Shown here in pieces: positions 43,854 to 52,008 of a DNA stretch of 64,000 bases; the stretch's first letter is position 1; every line of letters starts with the position of its first letter. The position numbers and the translations under genes were made by a program. The notes under the pieces were generated by a model. That model was given only the letters and a program-made list of their open reading frames with translations. It had not been told where the DNA came from and did not search any database. Source of the stretch: Pseudomonas jessenii (GTDB lineage: Bacteria > Pseudomonadota > Gammaproteobacteria > Pseudomonadales > Pseudomonadaceae); the NCBI RefSeq assembly GCF_002236115.1, contig NZ_NIWT01000006.1:372001-436000 (forward strand). Reading direction: 5' to 3'.

Positions 43854-45656
43854 ATGACCGACTCCAGTCTCTGCGCAAGCCCATCGAGCTTGAAAATCTA
43901 CTTCCGCCTGCTCGGCTATGTCCGGCCGTATATCAGCCTGTTTCTGATCAGCATCGTCGGTTTTCTGATTTTCGCTTCGACACAGCCAATGCTGGGCTAC
44001 ATCCTCAAGTACTTCGTCGACGGTCTATCCAATCCTGAAGCGGTGCTGTTTCCAACAGTGCCCTACCTGCGGGATCTGCAACTGCTGCAGGCGGTGCCAT
44101 TGTTGATCATCCTGATCGCCGCGTGGCAGGGGTTGGGGTCGTACCTGGGCAACTACTTCCTGGCCAAGGTTTCCCTGGGCCTGGTCCATGACTTGCGGGT
44201 CCAGTTGTTCAACAACCTGCTGGTGTTGCCAAACCGGTATTTCGACAAGCATAACTCGGGGCACCTGATTTCACGTATCACCTTCAACGTGACCATGGTC
44301 ACGGGGGCGGCAACAGATGCGATCAAGGTCGTAATCCGTGAAGGCATGACGGTGATCTTCCTGTTTGCCTCGCTGTTGTACATGAACTGGCGCCTGACGC
44401 TGGTCATGGTCGCCATCCTGCCGTTGATCGCCCTGATGGTGCGCACGGCCAGCAAGAAATTCCGCAAGCAGAGCAAGAAAATCCAGCTGGCCATGGGGGA
44501 CGTGACGCATGTGGCGTCCGAAACGATCCAGGGCTATCGCGTGGTGCGCAGCTTCGGCGGTGAAAAGTACGAAGAGAAACGCTTCTTCGATGCCAGCCAG
44601 GGCAACACCGACAAGCAATTGCGCATGACCCGCACCGGCGCCATCTACACGCCGTTGCTGCAACTGGTGATCTACACCGCCATGGCCGTGCTGATGTTCC
44701 TGGTGCTGTTCCTGCGGGGCGATGCGTCGGCCGGCGACATGGTGGCCTACATCACTCTGGCTGGCCTGCTGCCCAAGCCGATTCGCCAGCTGTCCGAAGT
44801 CAGCTCGACCATCCAGAAGGGCGTGGCCGGCGCTGAAAGTATCTTCGAGCAACTGGATGTCCAGCCTGAAGTCGATACCGGCACCGTCGAGCGTGATGTG
44901 GTCAGCGGTCGCCTGGATGTGCGCAACCTCAGCTTTACCTACCCTGACACCGAGCGTCAGGTGCTCAATGACATCAGTTTCTCGGTCGAGCCCGGGCAAA
45001 TGGTGGCCTTGGTGGGACGTTCGGGCAGCGGCAAGTCGACCCTGGCCAACCTGATTCCGCGTTTCTATCACCACGACAAGGGCGAAATCCTGATCGATGG
45101 CGTCGAAGTGGAGCAGTACAAGCTGTTGAACCTGCGTCGGCATATCGCCCAGGTGACTCAGCACGTGACCCTGTTCAGCGATACCGTGGCCAACAACATC
45201 GCCTATGGCGATCTGGCTGGCGCACCCCGTGAAGACATTGAAAAGGCGGCCAAGGATGCCTACGCGATGGACTTCATCGCTCAATTGCCTGAAGGCCTGG
45301 ACACCCAGGTCGGGGAAAACGGCGTGCTGCTGTCCGGTGGGCAGCGCCAGCGCCTGGCGATTGCCCGGGCACTGTTGAAGAATGCTCCGCTGCTGATCCT
45401 CGATGAGGCGACTTCGGCGCTCGATACCGAGTCCGAGCGGCATATTCAGGCAGCCCTGGACCAGGTCATGAAAGGTCGCACCACGCTGGTGATCGCTCAC
45501 CGCCTGTCGACCATCGAGAAGGCCGACCTGATCCTGGTCATGGATCAGGGGAAAATCGTCGAGCGCGGCACCCATGAACAACTGCTGGCGCAAAACGGCT
45601 ACTACTCGCGCCTCAACGCGATGGGCCTAGACGCCCCGGCCGAAGACATCGCCTGA
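43854..45656 (+). CDS. msbA: Lipid A/LPS-core flippase MsbA
   Basis: A 600-residue half-type ABC exporter that flips lipid A-core from the inner to the outer leaflet of the inner membrane. Six membrane helices (about 20-320) precede the ATPase domain with Walker A GRSGSGKSTLAN (about 388-399), the signature LLSGGQRQRLAIAR (about 491-504), Walker B LLILDEATSALD (about 512-523) and the H-loop IAHRLSTIE. The ATG at 43854 is close to the divergent ligase gene (154-base gap). A strong hairpin follows the stop. Confidence 0.96.
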   Translation: MTDSSLCASPSSLKIYFRLLGYVRPYISLFLISIVGFLIFASTQPMLGYILKYFVDGLSNPEAVLFPTVPYLRDLQLLQAVPLLIILIAAWQGLGSYLGNYFLAKVSLGLVHDLRVQLFNNLLVLPNRYFDKHNSGHLISRITFNVTMVTGAATDAIKVVIREGMTVIFLFASLLYMNWRLTLVMVAILPLIALMVRTASKKFRKQSKKIQLAMGDVTHVASETIQGYRVVRSFGGEKYEEKRFFDASQGNTDKQLRMTRTGAIYTPLLQLVIYTAMAVLMFLVLFLRGDASAGDMVAYITLAGLLPKPIRQLSEVSSTIQKGVAGAESIFEQLDVQPEVDTGTVERDVVSGRLDVRNLSFTYPDTERQVLNDISFSVEPGQMVALVGRSGSGKSTLANLIPRFYHHDKGEILIDGVEVEQYKLLNLRRHIAQVTQHVTLFSDTVANNIAYGDLAGAPREDIEKAAKDAYAMDFIAQLPEGLDTQVGENGVLLSGGQRQRLAIARALLKNAPLLILDEATSALDTESERHIQAALDQVMKGRTTLVIAHRLSTIEKADLILVMDQGKIVERGTHEQLLAQNGYYSRLNAMGLDAPAEDIA

Positions 45657-45660
45657 CCCC

Positions 45661-45688
45661 GAAAGGGCGAGCCTGGCTCGCCCTTTCG
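45661..45688 (+). terminator. Strong hairpin after msbA
   Basis: GAAAGGGCGAGC and GCTCGCCCTTTC pair perfectly across a three-base loop just after the msbA stop. A T run is lacking on the plus strand, so termination may be weaker or the hairpin may stabilise the message. Confidence 0.6.
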
Positions 45689-45866
45689 CACTCCCGTCGA
45701 AACCGGTCAGCCACTACCGTGACTTTGATGATTTCGCCTAGCGGGTTTATTGCTCAAAAAATGAGCGAAAAATGCTGGCGAATCATCCCGTTGCAGCCAC
45801 CGCACTAGCCGACACCAACCCTGTGTTAATATCGCGCCCCTGTTCATTCTGTATGTGGGTTGCACC

Positions 45867-47291
45867 ATGAAGTTGTCCATGCCGCGATTCGATCAAGCCC
45901 CTGTCTTGGTAGTCGGCGATGTCATGCTCGACCGTTACTGGCATGGTGGTACCTCACGGATTTCTCCTGAGGCACCGGTGCCGGTGGTCAAGGTCGATCA
46001 CATCGAAGACCGCCCGGGCGGTGCTGCCAACGTTGCCTTGAACATTGCCGCCCTGGGGGCTCCGGCTTCGCTGGTCGGTGTCACCGGTGACGATGAAGCC
46101 GCCAACAGCCTGGTCAACAGCCTCAAGGGCGCCGGCGTGCGGGCCATCTTCCAGCGCATTGCGCACCAGCCGACCATCGTCAAGCTGCGGGTCATGAGCC
46201 GTCACCAGCAATTGCTGCGTATCGACTTCGAAGAACCCTTCGCCACCGACGCGCTGGCGCTGGCCGCGCAGGTCGATGAGTTGCTCGAAGGCATCAAGGT
46301 GCTGGTGCTGTCCGACTATGGCAAAGGCGCGCTGAAAAACCATCAGGCGCTGATCCAGGCTGCCCGTGCCCGCGGCATTCCGGTGCTGGCCGATCCCAAG
46401 GGCAAGGATTTCTCGATCTACCGTGGTGCGAGCCTGATCACGCCAAACCTCAACGAATTCGAAACCATCGTCGGTGGTTGCGCCGATGAGCACGAATTGG
46501 TGAGCAAGGGCGCGCAACTGATGCACGACCTGGACCTCGGTGCCTTGCTGGTGACCCGTGGCGAGCACGGCATGACCTTGCTGCGCCCGGATCATCCAGC
46601 GCTGCACTTGCCGGCCCGGGCCCGTGAAGTGTTTGACGTGACCGGTGCCGGCGACACAGTAATTTCCACCCTGGCGGCCGCGATTGCTGCGGGTGAGGAG
46701 TTGCCCCACGCGGTGGCCCTGGCCAACCTGGCGGCCGGTATTGTGGTCGGCAAGCTCGGTACGGCGGCCATCAGTGCGCCTGAACTGCGTCGTGCGATTC
46801 AGCGTGAGGAAGGTTCCGAGCGTGGAGTGCTGGGCCTTGAGCAGTTGTTGCTGGCGGTCGATGATGCCCGCGCGCACAACGAGCGGATCGTGTTCACCAA
46901 CGGTTGCTTCGACATCCTGCACGCCGGTCATGTGACCTATCTGGAGCAGGCGCGGGCCCAAGGCGATCGCCTGATCGTGGCGATCAACGACGATGCATCG
47001 GTCAGCCGCCTGAAAGGGCCAGGCCGTCCGATCAACAGTGTCGACCGGCGCATGGCCGTACTGGCCGGCCTGGGTGCGGTGGACTGGGTGATCAGCTTCT
47101 CGGAAGGCACCCCGGAAAACCTGCTGAGCGCGGTCAAGCCGGACGTGCTGGTCAAGGGCGGCGACTACGGCATCGACCAGGTGGTCGGCGCGGACATCGT
47201 GACGGCCTATGGCGGTACCGTGAAAGTGCTGGGGCTGGTGGAAAACAGCTCGACCACCGCGATTGTCGAGAAGATCCGCAAGTCTGAATAA
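45867..47291 (+). CDS. hldE: Bifunctional heptose 7-phosphate kinase/heptose 1-phosphate adenyltransferase HldE
   Basis: A 474-residue cytoplasmic enzyme making ADP-D-glycero-beta-D-manno-heptose, the precursor for WaaC and WaaF. The N-terminal PfkB-type kinase (about 1-320) has RPGGAANVALNIAALG (about 48-63) and the catalytic DVTGAGDTVISTLAA (about 255-269). The C-terminal nucleotidyltransferase (about 340-474) has FTNGCFDILHAGHVTYL with the HxGH site. I chose ATG 45867; four further in-frame codons upstream lack a better ribosome site. The gene is separated from msbA by the hairpin and 178 bases with no clear promoter. Confidence 0.97.
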   Translation: MKLSMPRFDQAPVLVVGDVMLDRYWHGGTSRISPEAPVPVVKVDHIEDRPGGAANVALNIAALGAPASLVGVTGDDEAANSLVNSLKGAGVRAIFQRIAHQPTIVKLRVMSRHQQLLRIDFEEPFATDALALAAQVDELLEGIKVLVLSDYGKGALKNHQALIQAARARGIPVLADPKGKDFSIYRGASLITPNLNEFETIVGGCADEHELVSKGAQLMHDLDLGALLVTRGEHGMTLLRPDHPALHLPARAREVFDVTGAGDTVISTLAAAIAAGEELPHAVALANLAAGIVVGKLGTAAISAPELRRAIQREEGSERGVLGLEQLLLAVDDARAHNERIVFTNGCFDILHAGHVTYLEQARAQGDRLIVAINDDASVSRLKGPGRPINSVDRRMAVLAGLGAVDWVISFSEGTPENLLSAVKPDVLVKGGDYGIDQVVGADIVTAYGGTVKVLGLVENSSTTAIVEKIRKSE

Positions 47292-47302
47292 TCTGCGGCC
47301 AC

Positions 47303-47454
47303 CTGTGGCGAGGGGGCTTGCTGTGGCGAGGGGGCTTGCCCCCGTTGGGTTGCGAAGCGACCCTAAAACCTGCAACTGCGGGGTATCAGGTACACCGCAT
47401 GCACGGGTTCTACGACTGCTTCGCAGCCGAACGGGGGCAAGCCCCCTCGCCACA
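47303..47454. repeat. Second REP family (GTGGCGAGGGGGCTTGCCCCC type)
   Basis: A different palindromic repeat class from the rest of the window. CTGTGGCGAGGGGGCTTG is tandemly duplicated (47303-47320 and 47321-47338), the second copy continuing into CCCCCGTTGGG, and an inverted copy lies at 47430-47454. It fills the gap between convergent hldE and the next gene. Confidence 0.85.
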
Positions 47455-47472
47455 AGAATCCACGTGATCTTC

Positions 47473-48438
47473 CTATCGTGCCGCTTTACGCGGCACTATT
47501 TTCTTCAGCAACAGCTTGGCCTTCCCGCGTAACCGCGCCAGGCCCGAATCCTTCCCCGGCGGGGTCAGGCCCTGCTGCCTCACCCAGTCCTTCCAGCGAA
47601 TTCGCTCGTCGCGAACCAGCCAGCCTTCCTGTCGGGCAAAACTCTCGGCCAGGTACAGTCCGCGCGTGCTGGCGGGACACAGCTGATCCTTTTTCAAGGT
47701 GTAGAGCTCAGCCATCGGGTGGCCGTCCTGCAAGGGCATCAAGTACAGATCGGGGCGCTTGCGGTCGAGGCGGGCGACGAGTTGATCGCCTTCCAGTCGT
47801 TCATCGACATGGAACAGGCTCAGGGATTTGGCTTCCTTGGGAACGTCCAGGCGCAAGTCGTAGATCAGTTGCAGTGACGCCGTTGGCAAATGCACGTAAG
47901 CCCGCGGACGCTCCATCAGCATCAGGTTGGCGCAACGTACCGGTCGCGCCGAGCCAGACAGTGGCGACAAGCGAAACGGCAGGGCTTCACGGTAATGCAG
48001 GGCGGCCGAGTAGGGCGCTGGCAGCCAGGTGTCGTTGAACCGCCCACCGAGCCAGCCTTCCGGGGTTTCCAGCAGGCATTCTTCGGCTATCTCCTGGATC
48101 GCCGTGTGCAAGGGCAGATTCAGTTCATGGGCGGGCACGTAACCGGAGATCAGCTTGAGTACCACATCGCCACGGTCCTGCCGGCGTTGGCGCACCAGCA
48201 CCCAATAGTCGCGATTCTGCCAATGCAGGGTCAGGCGCACCGAAACCCCGAGGTTGGCCAACTCCAGGGCAAACCGTTCGCTGTCGCCAACCGTCACCGG
48301 CCGACGACGTTGCAGGGTCTGGGAGAAATTCAGCGGCCTGCCGACGCTCTGATAAGCCAGGCCTTCGGGGGTCGCTTCGACGAATAACGGCAGGGTCTTG
48401 AAGTTGCTCGGGTTCTTTCTGATGAGCGTACGCGACAT
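47473..48438 (-). CDS. Uncharacterised protein, PA4993-like
   Basis: A 321-residue soluble protein I cannot assign to a function. There is no signal peptide or membrane helix, and the C-terminus is very basic (RGKAKLLLKKIVPRKAAR). The central segment LPLHTAIQEIAEECLLETPEG (about 128-148, 21 residues, cited by position) resembles a degenerate Nudix box (Q-E-x-x-E-E-C where R-E-x-x-E-E-x-G is expected). An uncharacterised gene occupies the same place in P. aeruginosa. It starts 32 bases after the aldo/keto reductase gene and is probably the last gene of that operon. Confidence 0.75.
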   Translation of the reverse strand: MSRTLIRKNPSNFKTLPLFVEATPEGLAYQSVGRPLNFSQTLQRRRPVTVGDSERFALELANLGVSVRLTLHWQNRDYWVLVRQRRQDRGDVVLKLISGYVPAHELNLPLHTAIQEIAEECLLETPEGWLGGRFNDTWLPAPYSAALHYREALPFRLSPLSGSARPVRCANLMLMERPRAYVHLPTASLQLIYDLRLDVPKEAKSLSLFHVDERLEGDQLVARLDRKRPDLYLMPLQDGHPMAELYTLKKDQLCPASTRGLYLAESFARQEGWLVRDERIRWKDWVRQQGLTPPGKDSGLARLRGKAKLLLKKIVPRKAAR

Positions 48439-48470
48439 GTCGGCTCCTGCTTAAGGCCGCGTGAGCGGCG

Positions 48471-49283
48471 TCAGTGGCTACGTAGGACCTGGGCAACGGT
48501 CGCGACATTGTGGGCGAGGTGCAGCGGATTGATGGTCCCGACAATAGCACTGGCAACACCCGGATGTTCAAACAACAACTCGAAACTGGCGCGCACCGGA
48601 TCCACGCCCGGACTCAGGCAGACATGACCACTGGCGAGGGCTTTCTTGACCAGAATGGCTTTGCCGTGTGCAGCAGCATAGTCAATGACGGCCTTCTCGT
48701 TTTGTTCGTTCAGATTGTAGGTGACCATCGCGCAATCGCCTTGCTCCAGTGCCTTGAGGCCACCGTCGACGGTTTTGCCGGAAAAGCCGAAGCCGCGAAT
48801 CTTGCCTTCGGCCTTGAGCGCGGCGAGGGTGTCGTAGACTTCGCAGTCATTGAGGATCGCCAGGTCGTTACCATCGGAGTGCACCAGCACCAGGTCGATG
48901 AAGTCGGTTTCCAGGCGTTGCAGACTGCGTTCCACCGACATACGAGTGTGCGCGGCGCTGAAATCGTGACGGGACTGGCCGTCGGCAAACTCCTCGCCGA
49001 CCTTGCTGACAATCACCCAATCCTGACGCTGACCGCGCAGCAACGGGCCGAGGCGTTCTTCGCTGCGACCATAGGCCGGGGCGGTGTCGATCAGGTTGAT
49101 GCCCAGGTCGCGGGCGAGTTTGAGCAGCCTGCGTGCTTCATCGTCATCGGGAATCTGAAAGCCGTTGGGGTACTTCACCCCTTGGTCGCGGCCCAGTTTC
49201 ACGGTGCCCAGGCCCAGGGGTGAAACCAGCAGGCCGGTGCTGCCCAACGGGCGATGCAGGTCGTGCAGGGTCGGTTGGCTCAT
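48471..49283 (-). CDS. Aldo/keto reductase
   Basis: A 270-residue NADPH-dependent oxidoreductase with a TIM-barrel fold. It has the family signatures GLGTVKLGRDQGVKYP at the N-terminus, NLIDTAPAYGRSEERLG (about 58-74, with catalytic Asp and Tyr), the lysine in IVSKVG (about 86) and the active-site His in LVLVHSDG. The C-terminal GTINPLHLAHNVATV region binds cofactor. The substrate is unknown. Its start overlaps the stop of the FAD oxidoreductase gene (ATGA on the minus strand), so the two are coupled. Confidence 0.92.
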   Translation of the reverse strand: MSQPTLHDLHRPLGSTGLLVSPLGLGTVKLGRDQGVKYPNGFQIPDDDEARRLLKLARDLGINLIDTAPAYGRSEERLGPLLRGQRQDWVIVSKVGEEFADGQSRHDFSAAHTRMSVERSLQRLETDFIDLVLVHSDGNDLAILNDCEVYDTLAALKAEGKIRGFGFSGKTVDGGLKALEQGDCAMVTYNLNEQNEKAVIDYAAAHGKAILVKKALASGHVCLSPGVDPVRASFELLFEHPGVASAIVGTINPLHLAHNVATVAQVLRSH

Positions 49284-50455
49284 GGCAGCAGTTGCTCCCA
49301 GGCCGGTACGCCCATCGGCGGCTTCGGCAGTTCAGGCAGTGCTGCCGGGTGGCTTGGCTGGATACCGTCGCGGGTCAGGCTGGCGATCACCCGGTCGGCG
49401 AAGTCCGGGGCCAGGGCGAGTTTGGTCGGCCAGCCCACCAGCAGTCGGCCTTCCTCGGCCACAAAGGCGTTGTCGGGGCGGGTCAGGCCTGATTGCAGCG
49501 GTTCGGCGCGATCCACGCGCAAGGTGGCCCATTGCACTGTGCTCAGGTCGATCCATGGCAGCAATTGACCTAGTTCTTTCTGTGCGGTGGCGATCTGCTC
49601 GGCGGGCTCACGGGTCACGCCTTCGGATTCCGCGATATCGCCGCCCAGGTACCAGACCCATTGGCCATCCGCCGCCGGGTGCGTGGTCACGGTGATGCGC
49701 GGTTTGGTGCCACCACCCAGGCAGTGGGCGTACAGCGGTTTGAGGCTTGGCCCCTTGGCGATGATCATGTGCAACGGGCGGCGCTGCATGGCGGGCTGGC
49801 TCAGGCCCAGCGTTTCAAGCAATGCCGCGGTTCCGGCGCCGGCGCTCAGGACGATGCGTTGGGCACGGATCTCGCGCTCGTCCACCTTCAGGCCGACCAG
49901 CACGCCGCCTTCGAGCAGCGGCTCGATCTTCTGCCCGGCGAGCAAGCCATCTCCGGCCAGATCGGCCAGGCGCTGGATCAGGCTTGGCACGTCGACCACC
50001 AGTTCCGCCAGGCGATAGACCTTGCCCTTGAAACGTTTGTCTTGCAGGGCTGGCGGCAATTGCTCGCCCTTGACCTGATCGACGCGGCCGCGCACGGCTT
50101 TGCTGGCGAAGAAACTGGTGAGGTTGCCGGCGAGGGTGCCAGGGGACCAGAGGTAATGGGCTTCGGACAACAGTCGCACCCCGGACAGGTCCAGTTCGCC
50201 GTCGCCAGCCAAGGCTTCACGCCAGCGGCGCGGCATGTCGGCGATGGCTTCCGAGGCGCCGGTCAGGGCGCCATGCAGCGCGTATTTGGCGCCCCCGTGG
50301 ATGATGCCCTGGGACTTGACACTCTGCCCGCCGCCGAGGCTGGCGCTTTCCACCAGCACGGTCGAAAAACCCTGGCGACGCAGGCGCGCATTCAGCCAGA
50401 GGCCGGCGACACCAGCGCCGACAATCAGCACGTCGGTGGAAATAACGGATGGCAT
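49280..50455 (-). CDS. FAD-dependent oxidoreductase (DAO family)
   Basis: A 391-residue protein with an N-terminal FAD-binding Rossmann motif, DVLIVGAGVAGLWLNARLRR (about 8-27), and the glycine-rich GGGQSVKSQGIIHGG typical of the DAO (glycine/D-amino-acid/glycerol-3-phosphate oxidase) fold. A second FAD region is RIVLSAGAGTAALLE (about 205-219). It has no signal peptide. It is the first gene of a three-gene minus-strand unit with the aldo/keto reductase and the PA4993-like gene; the order resembles PA4991-PA4993. The substrate is unknown. Confidence 0.9.
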   Translation of the reverse strand: MPSVISTDVLIVGAGVAGLWLNARLRRQGFSTVLVESASLGGGQSVKSQGIIHGGAKYALHGALTGASEAIADMPRRWREALAGDGELDLSGVRLLSEAHYLWSPGTLAGNLTSFFASKAVRGRVDQVKGEQLPPALQDKRFKGKVYRLAELVVDVPSLIQRLADLAGDGLLAGQKIEPLLEGGVLVGLKVDEREIRAQRIVLSAGAGTAALLETLGLSQPAMQRRPLHMIIAKGPSLKPLYAHCLGGGTKPRITVTTHPAADGQWVWYLGGDIAESEGVTREPAEQIATAQKELGQLLPWIDLSTVQWATLRVDRAEPLQSGLTRPDNAFVAEEGRLLVGWPTKLALAPDFADRVIASLTRDGIQPSHPAALPELPKPPMGVPAWEQLLP

Positions 50456-50545
50456 TCGGCGACCTCTGTGTTCAAGACGAGGGCGCAGTATACAGACTCG
50501 AAGATTGGAGGGGCTGACGCCAGTACTCTCGAGTCAACGAGTAAC

Positions 50546-50640
50546 CCTGTGGGAGCGAGCTTGCTCGCGATAGCGGTGGGTCAGTCAACATTGATGCTGA
50601 ATGCCATGCCGTCATCGCGAGCAAGCTCGCTCCCACAGGG
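50546..50640. repeat. Inverted REP pair (BIME)
   Basis: Copies at 50546-50573 and 50613-50640 lie between the SMR gene and the FAD oxidoreductase gene, both on the minus strand, and so separate two transcripts. Confidence 0.85.
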
Positions 50641-50658
50641 GGGGGCGTGTTTCGAGCT

Positions 50659-50991
50659 CTAGTGCCCGGCAGTCTTGGAGAAGAGCTGGATGACCACAAC
50701 ACCCAGCACAATCAGCGCCATCCCCATCATCGCCGGCACGTCCAGCTTCTGCCCATAGATAAACAGCGCTGCGATGCTGACCATCACGATCCCCATGCCG
50801 GCCCACACGGCGTACGCCACGCCCACCGGAACGCTGCGCACCACCAGGGTCAGCATCCAGAAGGCGATCCCGTACCCGACGATGACCAGCACCAGTGGCA
50901 GCGGGGTGCTGAAGCCTTTGACCGCTTTCATCGAAACAGTGGCAATCACTTCGGCGCAGATGGCAATGGCCAGGAAGTAGTAAGCGGTCAT
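50659..50991 (-). CDS. SMR-family multidrug/cation efflux protein (EmrE-like)
   Basis: A 110-residue inner-membrane protein with four hydrophobic helices. The essential glutamate of the family is at residue 14 (ICAEVIATVSMKA), and VAYAVWAGMGIV (about 58-69) carries the conserved Trp. It acts as a dual-topology dimer exchanging protons for cationic drugs or similar compounds. The start at 50991 follows GAGGATTG. It is divergent from a LysR gene whose product may regulate it. Confidence 0.93.
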   Translation of the reverse strand: MTAYYFLAIAICAEVIATVSMKAVKGFSTPLPLVLVIVGYGIAFWMLTLVVRSVPVGVAYAVWAGMGIVMVSIAALFIYGQKLDVPAMMGMALIVLGVVVIQLFSKTAGH

Positions 50992-51053
50992 GGGTCAATC
51001 CTCGTGTGAAGTGTTGCTCTCTGAGGTCGGCATTCTAGAGATTCGCCAGATGC

Positions 51054-51084
51054 GGTAAAGTCATTACCTATCTGTTTGAGAGAT
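51054..51084. promoter_or_regulatory. Candidate LysR operators between SMR and LysR genes
   Basis: GGTAAAGTCATTACC (51054-51068, arms GGTAA/TTACC) is followed by ATCTGTTTGAGAGAT (51070-51084), which fits the LysR T-N11-A pattern with arms ATCT/AGAT. Both lie between the divergent starts, just upstream of the LysR ATG, as expected for autoregulation. Confidence 0.45.
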
Positions 51085-51094
51085 GGGTTGAGCC

Positions 51095-51997
51095 ATGAGC
51101 ATGCAATGGAATCTGGAGCAGCTGCGGTTGTTTGTGAGCGTAGCGGAGCAGCGTTCGTTTTCTGCTGTGGCGCGCGATCAGCGCAAGGCGCAGTCGGCGG
51201 TCAGCAGTTCGATAGCGTTGCTGGAAGAAGACCTGGGCGTCAGCCTGTTCGACCGCAGCAGCGGCCGTCAGCCGAAACTCACTGAAGCCGGCACGGCTTT
51301 GCTGGACGAAGCGCGGGAAGTGTTGCGCCAGTGCGAACGGCTCAATGGCCGGGCGCTGGCGATGATGCGCGGGCAGGAAGCTCGACTGCGTGTGGCACAG
51401 GATGAGGCGATGCCTTATCAGCCGATCATCGAAAGCTTCGAAGCCCTGGCGGAAAAATTCCCCAGTCTTGAAGTGCAACTGACCAGCGCTGCCCAAGGCG
51501 ATGTCGCGCGCAAGCTGGTGGAGCGGCGCGCCGATCTGGGGTTGCTGTTCTTTCACGATCAGATTCCCGAGGCACTTGAGCGGCGGGTGCTGGGCAGCGT
51601 GGAAATGGTCACGGTGTGCGGCAAGGATCATCCGTTGGCGCGCAAGGGCGCAGTGGACGGCCAGCAACTGGCGCAACATCGGCAGTTGCTGATGTCCACA
51701 GAGTCGAGCATTTATCCCGGCAGTGATCCGGCCAGCCCGCAGGTCTGGCGCGCCGACAGCTTTTATGTGATGGCCGAATGGCTGGTGCGCGGCCTCGGCT
51801 GGGCCTGGTTGCCACGCCACGTGGTGCAGTACCCGACCTATCAGAACCAGATGGTCGAACTGGTCAGCGAATGGACCCCGCCGGCCCTGGTGGTGGAACT
51901 GGTATGGCGCCGGGATGAACCGCTCGGTCCGGCCGCGCGCTGGCTCGCCGAACGTTTTGCCGTGCACTTGCAGACGATAGGCGAAAAAAGCCGATAA
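51095..51997 (+). CDS. LysR-family transcriptional regulator
   Basis: A 300-residue regulator with an N-terminal winged helix-turn-helix (NLEQLRLFVSVAEQRSFSAV, then AQSAVSSSIALLEEDLG, about 6-45) and a periplasmic-binding-like effector domain (about 90-290). It is divergent from the SMR efflux gene and sits 11 bases before waaA on the same strand, so it could also be cotranscribed with waaA. The effector is unknown. An ATG two codons downstream (51101) is a possible alternative start. Confidence 0.92.
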   Translation: MSMQWNLEQLRLFVSVAEQRSFSAVARDQRKAQSAVSSSIALLEEDLGVSLFDRSSGRQPKLTEAGTALLDEAREVLRQCERLNGRALAMMRGQEARLRVAQDEAMPYQPIIESFEALAEKFPSLEVQLTSAAQGDVARKLVERRADLGLLFFHDQIPEALERRVLGSVEMVTVCGKDHPLARKGAVDGQQLAQHRQLLMSTESSIYPGSDPASPQVWRADSFYVMAEWLVRGLGWAWLPRHVVQYPTYQNQMVELVSEWTPPALVVELVWRRDEPLGPAARWLAERFAVHLQTIGEKSR

Positions 51998-52008
51998 ACT
52001 CCGCCGCC

